7,108 nt of DNA from an uncultured Porphyromonas sp. (GTDB lineage Bacteria > Bacteroidota > Bacteroidia > Bacteroidales > Porphyromonadaceae), in contig CABUDK010000049.1 in NCBI GenBank assembly GCA_902490315.1, positions 1-7,108 of the forward strand, read 5' to 3'. The position numbers were made by a program, and so were the translations under genes. The notes under the pieces were generated by a model. It searched no databases. It was not told where the DNA came from and saw only the letters and a list, made by a program, of their open reading frames with translations. Positions 1-6,413 of this stretch are shown piece after piece. Position 1 is the first letter of the stretch. Each line of letters starts with the position of its first letter.

Positions 1-173
1 TGGCACGCATGTACCAGTCGGCCATGCGCCTCTACTCTAAGCAGCAGACGCTCAACATCATCTCCGCCATACGACGTGCCGATGGTGATGCCAAAGGTGC
101 CCACGAGGTCAACGCCTCAGCACGCACCATCTACCTAGACCTCCTGACGCAGATTTTTGCGCTGAAGTACTAA
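1..173 (+). CDS. holA: DNA polymerase III subunit delta (HolA), C-terminal fragment
   Basis: This is the last 56 codons of a gene that begins left of the window; the frame runs from base 3 to a TAA at 171-173. The tail carries the pattern Y-x-x-A-x-R-x-Y near its start, then an I-I-S-x-I-R-x-x-D segment, a K-G, and a final L-D-L-L-T-Q-I-F helix. This matches what I recall of the C-terminal helical collar domain of Bacteroidota HolA proteins, which have A-R-N-Y, I-S-L-L-R-E-Y-D, K-S-K-G and a closing L-L-x-E-L-x-x-K-I-L. HolA is the clamp-loader subunit that opens the beta sliding clamp during DNA replication. Only the tail is visible, so the AAA+-like part cannot be checked and the call rests on one short stretch. 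The gene converges on the operon to its right. Confidence 0.6.
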   Translation, partial: ARMYQSAMRLYSKQQTLNIISAIRRADGDAKGAHEVNASARTIYLDLLTQIFALKY

Positions 174-195
174 ACGAACTCTCTAGCAGGCTCCC

Positions 196-217
196 AAAAA
201 GTTTCCAGCTTTGGAAA
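196..217 (-). terminator. Candidate terminator for the leftward operon (array unit 1 plus T-run)
   Basis: Read on the - strand, the first palindrome gives stem TTTCC, loop AAAGCT, stem GGAAA, then C and five T (complement of A-run 196-200). A short hairpin followed by a T-run is the layout of an intrinsic terminator. The stem is only 5 bp and A/T-rich at one end, and the site lies about 340 bp past the stop codon of the last operon gene, so this is a weak candidate. Confidence 0.3.
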
Positions 218-361
218 AGTAAATTTCCAAGGCTGGAAATTTTATTTTCCTCCGAGGGAAATCTTCCGTTCCTCCCTTGGAACCGAAAAGTTCCTCCCTT
301 GGAACTGAAGAGTTCCCGCCTTGGAACTAAAAAGTTCCAAGAGGGGAACCAGTCTTGGAAC
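202..361. repeat. Array of seven palindromes with an exact 22-bp period, plus a remnant eighth half-unit
   Basis: Each unit is a 5-bp arm, a 6-base spacer, the complementary 5-bp arm, and a 6-base A-rich linker. Left arms start at 202, 224, 246, 268, 290, 312 and 334, which is exactly every 22 bp. Units 1-3 use TTTCC/GGAAA and units 4-7 use GTTCC/GGAAC, so the outer base pair changes together on both sides. Unit 2 extends to 8-bp arms; units 5 and 6 extend to 6 bp (AGTTCC/GGAACT). Spacers are AGCTTT, AAGGCT, TCCGAG, TCCCTT, TCCCTT, CGCCTT and AAGAGG. Units 2 and 7 read better in reverse complement, so they look inverted. After unit 7 a lone TTGGAAC (355-361) is the right half of an eighth unit that has lost its left half. 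No reading frame fits the array, because 22 is not a multiple of three. Possible roles are transcription end signals, paired-site protein binding, or a selfish intergenic repeat; the sequence alone does not decide. Confidence 0.85.
221..248 (+). terminator. Candidate terminator for holA (array unit 2 plus T-rich tail)
   Basis: The second palindrome has the longest arms of the array: AAATTTCC (221-228) and GGAAATTT (235-242) are a perfect 8-bp inverted repeat around a 6-base loop, AAGGCT. It is followed by TATTTT (243-248), so about eight of the nine bases 240-248 are T. It starts 47 bp after the upstream stop codon on the same strand. The layout fits a Rho-independent terminator, but the stem is weak and the hairpin is also one unit of a repeat array, so the role is inferred. 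Confidence 0.35.
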
Positions 362-362
362 T

Positions 363-378
363 CGTATACGATTCGAAT
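363..378. other. Two abutting 8-bp perfect palindromes
   Basis: CGTATACG (363-370) is followed without a gap by ATTCGAAT (371-378). Each equals its own reverse complement. The flanks GTATACG (364-370) and CGAATAC (374-380) also nearly mirror each other, with one mismatch. They sit just right of the phased array. No function can be assigned; a protein binding site or chance are both possible. Confidence 0.45.
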
Positions 379-419
379 ACAGCACAATACAAGCGCCGTA
401 CCTCTCACGAGTAGTCCTT

Positions 420-461
420 TGTAGGGACGCTCGGCTAGTGTCTAGCGGGAAGGCGTCCGTT
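420..461 (+). repeat. GTAGGGACGC-type hairpin repeat, copy A (expanded centre)
   Basis: The copy begins TGTAGGGACGC (420-430) and ends GCGTCCGTT (453-461). GGACGC (425-430) pairs with GCGTCC (453-458), and nested inside is a 5-bp stem GCTAG (434-438)/CTAGC (442-446) with loop TGT. A competing hairpin, CGGGAA (446-451)/TTCCCG (460-465), overlaps it and cannot form at the same time. Ends match copy B in opposite orientation, while the centre is unrelated and longer, so A looks like a diverged or inserted version. I recall similar short GTAGGGACGC hairpin repeats as common between genes in Bacteroidota genomes; that is memory, not a search. Confidence 0.6.
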
Positions 462-493
462 CCCGTTAAAACCACGATGCTGTAACCTTTGAC

Positions 494-524
494 ACAACGG
501 ACGCACAGACCGTGCGTCCCTACA
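494..524 (-). repeat. GTAGGGACGC-type hairpin repeat, copy B (compact)
   Basis: On the + strand this copy runs from ACAACGGACGCAC to GTGCGTCCCTACA. GGACGCAC (499-506) and GTGCGTCC (512-519) form a perfect 8-bp stem with loop AGACC (507-511). Read on the - strand it starts TGTAGGGACGC and ends GCGTCCGTTGT, the same ends as copy A, so the two are inverted copies about 30 bp apart. No T-run follows the stem on either strand, so it is not a classical terminator. It resembles REP-like intergenic hairpins that can stall RNA decay or transcription. Confidence 0.65.
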
Positions 525-543
525 GAAGTCGTATCGCTGTACA

Positions 544-553
544 ACAACGGACG
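544..553 (-). repeat. Fragment of a third GTAGGGACGC-type repeat
   Basis: ACAACGGACG here repeats the left end of copy B (494-503) exactly, 50 bp further on and in the same orientation. The remainder of the element is absent: the match stops three bases before the stop codon of the lamin-tail gene (557-559). It may be a truncated copy or a solo end. Confidence 0.4.
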
Positions 554-556
554 TAT

Positions 557-2971
557 TTAGTTGACGATGGTGCTGACGAGTGGATAGGGACGCTTGCGGT
601 CGGGATGGTGTAGCTCCACGAGGAGGATCGTTCTGGTGGTAGGTGTCGCAGGCAAGAACTCTGCTAGGCTTTGTCGCTCTACAATGGCTCGGCAGAGGGC
701 CTCCGTGCCTGTGTGGTCATACTGCGCCAGCCGATAGCCCGCCACAGCGTATAGCGTTGCCGTGCAACGGGTCTCACCGTCTGAGATCTCTTGGAGTACC
801 AGTCGAGCGAGCTGCGGTAGCGACAAGAGCGTGCGTCGCTTCGGTAGGTCTAGACTTTCGTCAGAAGTGACGGTGCGCCCGTAGACACTGTTTTGCCGAC
901 CCGGCGTACCGTAGTTAGCCCACGCCTCAGCAGCCGTCCAGTTGCTCAAGTCTTGCGACTGCTTGTCTGGTATGATGCGCTCCTGAGCTACACCTTTGAC
1001 CTTTTGCAGAGCCTTGGGGAAGGTCTTGACGTCGTAGTAAACTTCCTCAACGATGCTATCATTTGCCAAGTGAACGAGACGTATAGCGCACTCACTGTCA
1101 GGGAGCTGAGGCATATCGGGGAAGAGGAGCAAGCTGTCGGGCTTAGCGTAGTAAAGACGCTCGAGCGGATGCGTACTAGGAGTGAGCGCCAGGTAGCCCC
1201 TTGGGGGGATGCCACCCGTGGGATGTGGCGGAAGTGGATAGACCTTGGAGGGATGACCAGAGCGTGCGATGACCAGTCCGAGGTGGTCCGTATTGACCGT
1301 GATGTCGTTGGGGTTGTAGAGCTCGATGTACTCGGAGCCATCGACCGTAGGACGAGCCATGATTTCGGTGATGTAGAGCGGTAGCAGAGCTTCGCTGTGG
1401 GTTGTATCACTGGGCGAGCCACCAGCGGGCTGTATGCTATTGCGCTGACCAGGGGTAGCGAAGTGTGCCTGTTGGGTGGCAGCGCCCCACTGTTCTTGAC
1501 TCTTGTCGCCTGTGGGGGAAAAGTATCGCTCGAGGGCTACGCCACGCTGATTGCGTCGCTGACCTAGGAGAGCAGGATCGTAGCGAAAGATCTCCACAAC
1601 CGTCGAGTCTGCATGACGTAGTAACTCGATGATGAAGCCCTTGTTGGCAAGCTGTGGTAGCGTCTTGCTTTGAGTCAGACTATCACGAGGTGCCTCATAG
1701 AAAGCGATAATCCCCTCTACCGAAGTGGTAAAGGCGTGGTACCCTCCCGCAGGGATCTGGCAGGGACGACTGCTCAGCGGATACCAGGTGGTCACCTTGC
1801 CCTGTCGCCACACACCGACCGAGTAATCACTGGCATCGAGCGCTTGACCTGTCGGGTTGTGCAGCTCGATATACTCAGAAGCACCCGAGAGTGGGTTGGC
1901 CATAAACTCGCTGAAGGTAAGCGCCAAGTTGTCTGGACGAGGCTGCGGCTGGTCATACTCGATGGCTATCCTGTAGATCGCATTCTCGACCTTAGTAGCG
2001 CTGGCGGTTCGTACCCCACGGAAGGAGAGCGCATACTCCCCCGCAGGGATTGCTGCCTCACTCCTTATATAGATGCTTTTGCCCTCGGTAGAGGTGGCTA
2101 GCTTACCCCAAGAGGGAGCCACAGCGATGATCGCCGTCGAGATGTCAGCGGGCTCCGAACAAAGTACCTCGACCGTATTCGGATCTCTTTGTTTGAACTC
2201 TTTGTAGAAGTCATTCGCAGGTATCACATTGCGCTCGCCTATCAGCGTCTCAGGAGCGACCAATGAGGGGTAAACGTCTAGAAACTCCAGCGAACTGCCC
2301 AGCGCACGAGACTTGCTGTACTCGCAAGCGAAGAGGAGAGAAAATCGCTTATAATTGCTAGGCGTCGAGGTCGTATTTCCTGCGCTTCCAGCCTGCTTAT
2401 AGAGGTCACAGTCTCGATGTCTCACCCACATCGACCAGCGCCTCTCAGCCGTCGGATCATACTGGATGACAAAGTCAACGACCCCGCCACTTTGGCGCAT
2501 TTCGTCAAAGTAATTGTAGGCTAAGATCTCATTTGTTGAGCGGATCTTCACCCGCCCATTGCTTTCCAGCGAAAGGTTACACTCAGAGAGGCGCAAGCAT
2601 TGGTTGTCCTTCATGCTGAGCACTACATAGTTGAAGGTGCCGTCACCTGGTGCTCCGTAGCAGTAGAGAAGGAGCTTCACATTGTTGCTCTGTGTCGGAG
2701 TGTAGTCTAGTTGCACCTTACCATGCCACGTCATCTGCTTGCTGAGTGGTACCCCCGCCTTGATGTAAGCGTAGTTGGTCGTGCCACTAGCCTTGCTATC
2801 GTTGAGTTGTAGCCCTCTAGTGGGATTACAGCGAAACTTGTCGAGCGTCCCCTGCCATACAGAGGACGCGAGCGACACGCTATCGGCAAAGTGCGCCTGC
2901 CACTGCCCCACGACGGGCAAGGTGCTGAGCAATCCTAAGATGAGTGCGAACCAGGTCCAGCGAAGGTGCAT
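557..2971 (-). CDS. Secreted protein with two lamin tail domains
   Basis: This 804-residue protein starts with a Sec signal peptide (charged M-H-L-R, hydrophobic core to about residue 20, likely cleavage near G22-Q23), so it is exported. Residues 24-235 look like a beta-sandwich (LamG-like) domain, and about 245-340 resembles an SbsA/Big_5 Ig-like domain (V-E-V-L-C-S-E-P, then I-P-A-G-E-Y). Two lamin tail domains follow, about 348-512 and 531-697. Each has a conserved opening (F-S-E-F-M-A-N-P and I-T-E-I-M-A-R-P), the E-Y-I-E-L-[HY]-N-P core (366-373, 547-554), an I-P-[AP]-[GR]-G-Y turn, and an end in T-P-G-[QR]-[RQ]-N-S (506-512, 690-696). The last 85 residues form another beta-rich domain with L-Y-A-V-A-G-Y-R-L, like FlgD-type or degenerate type IX sorting domains. 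Function is unknown; bacterial lamin-tail proteins are usually secreted or surface proteins. It is the last gene of the operon, 15 bp after dcp. The purine-rich AAGAGAGAGAAG just before ATG is the only plausible Shine-Dalgarno-like sequence in the cluster. Confidence 0.85.
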   Translation of the reverse strand: MHLRWTWFALILGLLSTLPVVGQWQAHFADSVSLASSVWQGTLDKFRCNPTRGLQLNDSKASGTTNYAYIKAGVPLSKQMTWHGKVQLDYTPTQSNNVKLLLYCYGAPGDGTFNYVVLSMKDNQCLRLSECNLSLESNGRVKIRSTNEILAYNYFDEMRQSGGVVDFVIQYDPTAERRWSMWVRHRDCDLYKQAGSAGNTTSTPSNYKRFSLLFACEYSKSRALGSSLEFLDVYPSLVAPETLIGERNVIPANDFYKEFKQRDPNTVEVLCSEPADISTAIIAVAPSWGKLATSTEGKSIYIRSEAAIPAGEYALSFRGVRTASATKVENAIYRIAIEYDQPQPRPDNLALTFSEFMANPLSGASEYIELHNPTGQALDASDYSVGVWRQGKVTTWYPLSSRPCQIPAGGYHAFTTSVEGIIAFYEAPRDSLTQSKTLPQLANKGFIIELLRHADSTVVEIFRYDPALLGQRRNQRGVALERYFSPTGDKSQEQWGAATQQAHFATPGQRNSIQPAGGSPSDTTHSEALLPLYITEIMARPTVDGSEYIELYNPNDITVNTDHLGLVIARSGHPSKVYPLPPHPTGGIPPRGYLALTPSTHPLERLYYAKPDSLLLFPDMPQLPDSECAIRLVHLANDSIVEEVYYDVKTFPKALQKVKGVAQERIIPDKQSQDLSNWTAAEAWANYGTPGRQNSVYGRTVTSDESLDLPKRRTLLSLPQLARLVLQEISDGETRCTATLYAVAGYRLAQYDHTGTEALCRAIVERQSLAEFLPATPTTRTILLVELHHPDRKRPYPLVSTIVN

Positions 2972-2986
2972 ACTTCTCTCTCTTAG

Positions 2987-5101
2987 CTAGTTAGCTGGTG
3001 TAATGCCATCACGCTTGAGCATCGCTGCGAGCGTCGGCTTGCGTCCTCGGAAGCGCACGTAAAGCTCCATCGGGTCTAGCTCGTCACCCCGCTCCAAAAT
3101 CTGATGTCTGAAGTCGGCAGCGACCGTCGGAGAGAAGATGCCCTCCTCGCTAAATCGCTCGAAAGCGTCCGTGGCGAGCATCTCGCTCCACTTGTATCCG
3201 TAGTAGCCTGCAGCATAGCCTCCAGCGAAGATATGACTGAAAGCGTTGGCAACGATATGCTCTGGGTGCTGCGGATCACGCTCCCTATCTCGCAGGGTAG
3301 TGCCTCTCAGGGTTTCACGCTCGTAGGTGTAGAGGTCATCTGGGAGGCTTTCGCCTTCGGCTAAAGTGTGGTAAGCCATATCTAGCTTACCAAAGATAAC
3401 TTGTCGGATGGTGCTGTAACCGACGGGGTACTGGGTCGCTTGAATCGCTTTGTTGAGAAGCTTAGCGGGGAGCGGTTCGCCCGTCTGATAGTGCTTAGAG
3501 AGCAGCTCGGTGACCACTTCGGGCTGTAGGAGATAGTTTTCCATAAACTGGCTGGGGAGCTCCACAAAGTCACGCTCTACATTGGTCCCCGACATGGAGC
3601 TGTAGCGCGTCTGCGTGAGCAAGCCATGGAGCGAGTGACCGAACTCGTGGAGGAGCGTGTGCACCTCCGAGAGGGTGAGCATAGCCTCTTGATCAGCTGT
3701 CGGTGGGGTGAAGTTCATCACGAGGAGGATGTGCGGGCGCTGCGTGGGCGTCCACTCCCGTAGGTTATTCATCCAGGCACCGCTGCGCTTGCCCTTGCGG
3801 GGGAAGAAGTCCAGGTAGAGCAGTCCGAGGTGCGCTCCGTCGCTGTCGAGCACTTGATAGGGACGCACGTCGGGGTGGTAAACGGCGACTCCTTCAGCGG
3901 GTGCGAAGGTGATGCCGTAGAGCCGTGTGGCAATGGCAAAGACGCCCGATATGACCTGCGAGAGCGGGAAGTAGGGACGTAGCTCCTCCTCCTTGACACC
4001 AAAGGTCTGCTCGCTGTGCCGCTCCATATAATAAGAGAGGTCCCACGACTCTAGCTCGAAGCCCGCCTCACGATCTAGCTCGTCCAACTCATCGAGCGCA
4101 GTCTGTCGGTAATACTTCGTGAGGTCGTCGAGGAGCTGCTCCACTTGCTCGGGCGTGTTGCACATACGATGCTTGAGGCGATAGGTCGCATAGTTGGGAT
4201 GTCCCAGCAGTCGTGCCAGCTCGCCACGGAGCGTAGCTATCTGACGAACGATCTGCCGGTTGTTCTGTGCATTGTCACGATTGCCCACGCTGCCCCGTCC
4301 TAAGTACATTTTGTAGCGTAGCTCTCTGTCGGCACAATGCTTCATGATGGCACCCACATGCGGTGCCGACAGGTCAAAGAGGTAGCCCTCGCCATATGGC
4401 TCGGAGGCGGTGCGTGCCTTCTCCTGAGCATCGTCTAGGATCTGCTGGGGCAAGCCACGTAGTCGGTCGCTTTCGTCAGCAGGCACAAAGAGTGTCCAGG
4501 ACTCTTCGTCGCAAAGTTTGTTTTGTGCAAAGCGTGTGGTCAACTGACTGAGCTGCTCATTGATCTCTCTAAAACGCTCCCGCTCGGCACCAACGAGCAG
4601 AGCGCCATTGTCCGCAAAGCCCTCGTAGCTCTCGGTCAAAAGACGCAAGTCTATCTCGTCTAGGTGCAGCGCCTCGCGCTGGTCATAGACGGAGCGAATG
4701 CGAGCGAAGAGCGCCTCGTTGAGGAGCGTATCCGTCGACAGCTTGCTGAGCCAGTCCGAGAAAGTCTCCGAGAGCTGCATCATCTCGGGACAAGAGTAGG
4801 CGGAGAGCAGATTGTAAAACGCTGCCGTGACCGCCTCCAGAGCCTCTCCACTCTCCTCGAAGCGACGAATCGTATTGTCAAAGGTTGCCGGCTCACGCTG
4901 TGCCGTGATCGCATCAATCTCTGCACGATGCAGCGTGATCGCCTCCTGCATAGCCGTGCGGAAGGTATTCATAGTCTGCTCTATGGCAGTAGCGGAAGAG
5001 AGGTCGAAAAACTGATCAAAGGGGAAGCTCCCGTACGGAGTCTGGGGAGCGGTAAAGAGGTCGCTTAGCAGTGCTGTCGCCTGAGGCGTGGTTACAGTCA
5101 T
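2987..5101 (-). CDS. dcp: Peptidyl-dipeptidase Dcp, M3 family zinc metallopeptidase
   Basis: This 704-residue protein, of usual family length, is a full M3 (thimet/Dcp-like) oligopeptidase. The zinc site is H485-E-F-G-H489, with E486 as the general base and E514 in D-F-V-E-L-P-S-Q as the third ligand, exactly 25 residues after the second His. S-G-T (504-506) between them and H-S-L-H-G-L-L favour Dcp over oligopeptidase A. The substrate-binding end is H623-I-F-A-G-G-Y-A-A-G-Y-Y-G-Y-K-W-S, with the family's Tyr cluster. The upstream R-S-G-A-W-M-N-N block is also typical. The N-terminus has T-P-Y-G-S-F-P-F-D, usual just inside M3 proteins, and no signal peptide, so the enzyme is probably cytosolic and removes C-terminal dipeptides from short peptides. 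The start follows the GH57 stop by 25 bp. ATTCCTTATAT before ATG holds no Shine-Dalgarno sequence, normal for Bacteroidota. Exact substrate preference cannot be read from the sequence. Confidence 0.93.
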   Translation of the reverse strand: MTVTTPQATALLSDLFTAPQTPYGSFPFDQFFDLSSATAIEQTMNTFRTAMQEAITLHRAEIDAITAQREPATFDNTIRRFEESGEALEAVTAAFYNLLSAYSCPEMMQLSETFSDWLSKLSTDTLLNEALFARIRSVYDQREALHLDEIDLRLLTESYEGFADNGALLVGAERERFREINEQLSQLTTRFAQNKLCDEESWTLFVPADESDRLRGLPQQILDDAQEKARTASEPYGEGYLFDLSAPHVGAIMKHCADRELRYKMYLGRGSVGNRDNAQNNRQIVRQIATLRGELARLLGHPNYATYRLKHRMCNTPEQVEQLLDDLTKYYRQTALDELDELDREAGFELESWDLSYYMERHSEQTFGVKEEELRPYFPLSQVISGVFAIATRLYGITFAPAEGVAVYHPDVRPYQVLDSDGAHLGLLYLDFFPRKGKRSGAWMNNLREWTPTQRPHILLVMNFTPPTADQEAMLTLSEVHTLLHEFGHSLHGLLTQTRYSSMSGTNVERDFVELPSQFMENYLLQPEVVTELLSKHYQTGEPLPAKLLNKAIQATQYPVGYSTIRQVIFGKLDMAYHTLAEGESLPDDLYTYERETLRGTTLRDRERDPQHPEHIVANAFSHIFAGGYAAGYYGYKWSEMLATDAFERFSEEGIFSPTVAADFRHQILERGDELDPMELYVRFRGRKPTLAAMLKRDGITPAN

Positions 5102-5126
5102 ATATAAGGAATAGGGTTCGTTCGGT

Positions 5127-6383
5127 TTACTTAGCCAGCTGGTCCTCCAGCTGAGCTATCTTTTTGTTTTGGTTTTCGATCGTCTGCAGGAGCGCGCTGA
5201 GCTCCTCATTGCCCATAGAGGTGGGGTACTCGGCAGAGACACGGAGGAGGAAGTCGCTCAGCACGTTCATATAGTTGGTAAAAGCGGCGTAAGGCGTCTC
5301 ATATGGCGAGAAAGCCCCCGGACCGCCCAACTTTGTGGTCATGTAGAAGAGGTGATCGGAGCCCTGCAAGTTGATCCAGTCCTCCAGTAGTCGCTGGTCT
5401 CGAGAGAGACGGATACGCTCGCCCCACTCTTCGAGCTTCTGTATGACACACTGCTGCAGCTCATTGCCTGTCCATAGCGAGGTGTCTCGCTCCTCGCCCA
5501 TACGGCTCACCGGATAGGTCGCCTGGATGGTGTCTTGCGGAGTGCAGTGCGTAGCAATCTCTTGAGGCGTGGTAAAGGTGAAGCCACGCTTAGAGCCCTG
5601 CTCAGGAAGAGCGCGGAGGAACTCAAAGATGCCGGTCTCACGGCTCCATACCGATCCGAGCGTCTCCAGTGGCAGAGAGACCAGAGCGTAGTCGCCCTGC
5701 TCAGCCTCCAGCGTCGCAAAGAACCGCTCCGTCGTGTAGGGATAGAGCGGACTGTCGTACCGTGCGAAGTCGTGGGCGATCGCATCGGAGAGCTCTGCGT
5801 TGCGCATCAGGAGCGCTACGCCATCGGTCGTTGCGTTGTACAGGTAATTGGGACTCTTCCACGCTAGAAGGTGCTTAGCGCCCTCGGTGACGATTGCTTT
5901 GTACCCTTGGCTGTGGGCTACTTGCGCGATGCGGTCGCTGTAGATAAGCTCAGGATTGGAGAGCGTCACGGGAGAGACGCCTAGGAGCGAACTGATACGG
6001 GTGCGGTACATGCGCAGTTGGTTCGCATACTCCTCCTCATCGTACAGCCCGCAGAGTCCATGCGAGATCGGCTCGCCGAGTATCTCTATGCGCCCGCTCT
6101 TGACCAGTCGCTTGAGCAGCTGGATCATGTCTGGCGTGTGTAGCTCCATCTGCGTGAGCACCGAGCCTGAGAGTGTGAGGGCAACTCTAAAGTCGGGATG
6201 CGCTTCGATCAATTGCTCGATCAGTTCGAGTGCGGGTCTATAGGAGCGGTCTACCACTTGACGCAGTATCTCCTCGTTGGCAAAGTCGTCGTAATAGTAG
6301 TGGTCGCTACCGATATTGAAGAATGGGTAGTTCTTGAGCCTAAACGGTTGGTGTAGGTAGAAGTGAAGTATAATCTGTATCAT
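5127..6383 (-). CDS. GH57 alpha-amylase-like glycoside hydrolase, lacking the usual catalytic Asp
   Basis: This 418-residue protein belongs to GH57, the (beta/alpha)7-barrel family acting on alpha-1,4-glucans. The five conserved regions are visible: H11-Q-P near the N-terminus, G-R-I-E-I-L-G-E-P-I-S-H-G-L (97-110), S-N-P-E-L-I-Y-S-D (142-150) with nucleophile E145, L-P-L-E-T-L-G-S-V (237-245), and G-S-D-H-L-F-Y-M-T-T-K (341-351). The fourth normally reads D-Y-E-T-F-G-E-H with the acid/base Asp first; here it is Pro238, and the later E-H is S-V. It may therefore be a catalytically weak or inactive 'alpha-amylase-like' homologue, a class known in GH57. The last 20 residues (I-E-N-Q-N-K-K-I-A-Q-L-E-D-Q-L) suggest a short coiled coil. 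There is no signal peptide, so it is cytoplasmic. It sits 30 bp after the glycosyltransferase, an order I recall for Bacteroides glycogen loci. The start is fixed by HQP lying ten residues in; a pyrimidine-rich CACCTTCCT precedes ATG, so there is no Shine-Dalgarno sequence. Confidence 0.88.
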   Translation of the reverse strand: MIQIILHFYLHQPFRLKNYPFFNIGSDHYYYDDFANEEILRQVVDRSYRPALELIEQLIEAHPDFRVALTLSGSVLTQMELHTPDMIQLLKRLVKSGRIEILGEPISHGLCGLYDEEEYANQLRMYRTRISSLLGVSPVTLSNPELIYSDRIAQVAHSQGYKAIVTEGAKHLLAWKSPNYLYNATTDGVALLMRNAELSDAIAHDFARYDSPLYPYTTERFFATLEAEQGDYALVSLPLETLGSVWSRETGIFEFLRALPEQGSKRGFTFTTPQEIATHCTPQDTIQATYPVSRMGEERDTSLWTGNELQQCVIQKLEEWGERIRLSRDQRLLEDWINLQGSDHLFYMTTKLGGPGAFSPYETPYAAFTNYMNVLSDFLLRVSAEYPTSMGNEELSALLQTIENQNKKIAQLEDQLAK

Positions 6384-6413
6384 AGGAAGGTGGAGAAGTC
6401 GTTTATCAAAGGG

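Noticed and set aside
202..361. CRISPR array
   Set aside because: The period is only 22 bp, repeats and linkers are too short for repeat-spacer structure, units are imperfect and two are inverted, and no cas gene is nearby.
483..491. Bacteroidota-type -7 promoter box (TA-N2-TTTG)
   Set aside because: The sequence is TA-ACC-TTTG with three bases between, there is no clear TTTG box at the right distance upstream, and no + strand gene follows.
109..547. Two overlapping - strand open frames of about 100 codons across the intergenic region (109-408 and 242-547)
   Set aside because: They translate the 22-bp palindrome array and hairpin repeats, run into holA or each other, show no domain, and have low-complexity repeats such as S-S-K-x-G-T and F-Q-G-R-N that simply follow the DNA repeat.
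643..1384. Open frames antisense to the lamin-tail gene (643-870, 893-1384)
   Set aside because: They are shadows of the real - strand gene; the translations contain no recognisable motif while the - strand shows clear lamin tail domains.
6369..6374. TATAAT on the + strand
   Set aside because: It lies inside the start of the GH57 gene on the opposite strand, has no partner -35/-33 box, and leads to no credible gene.
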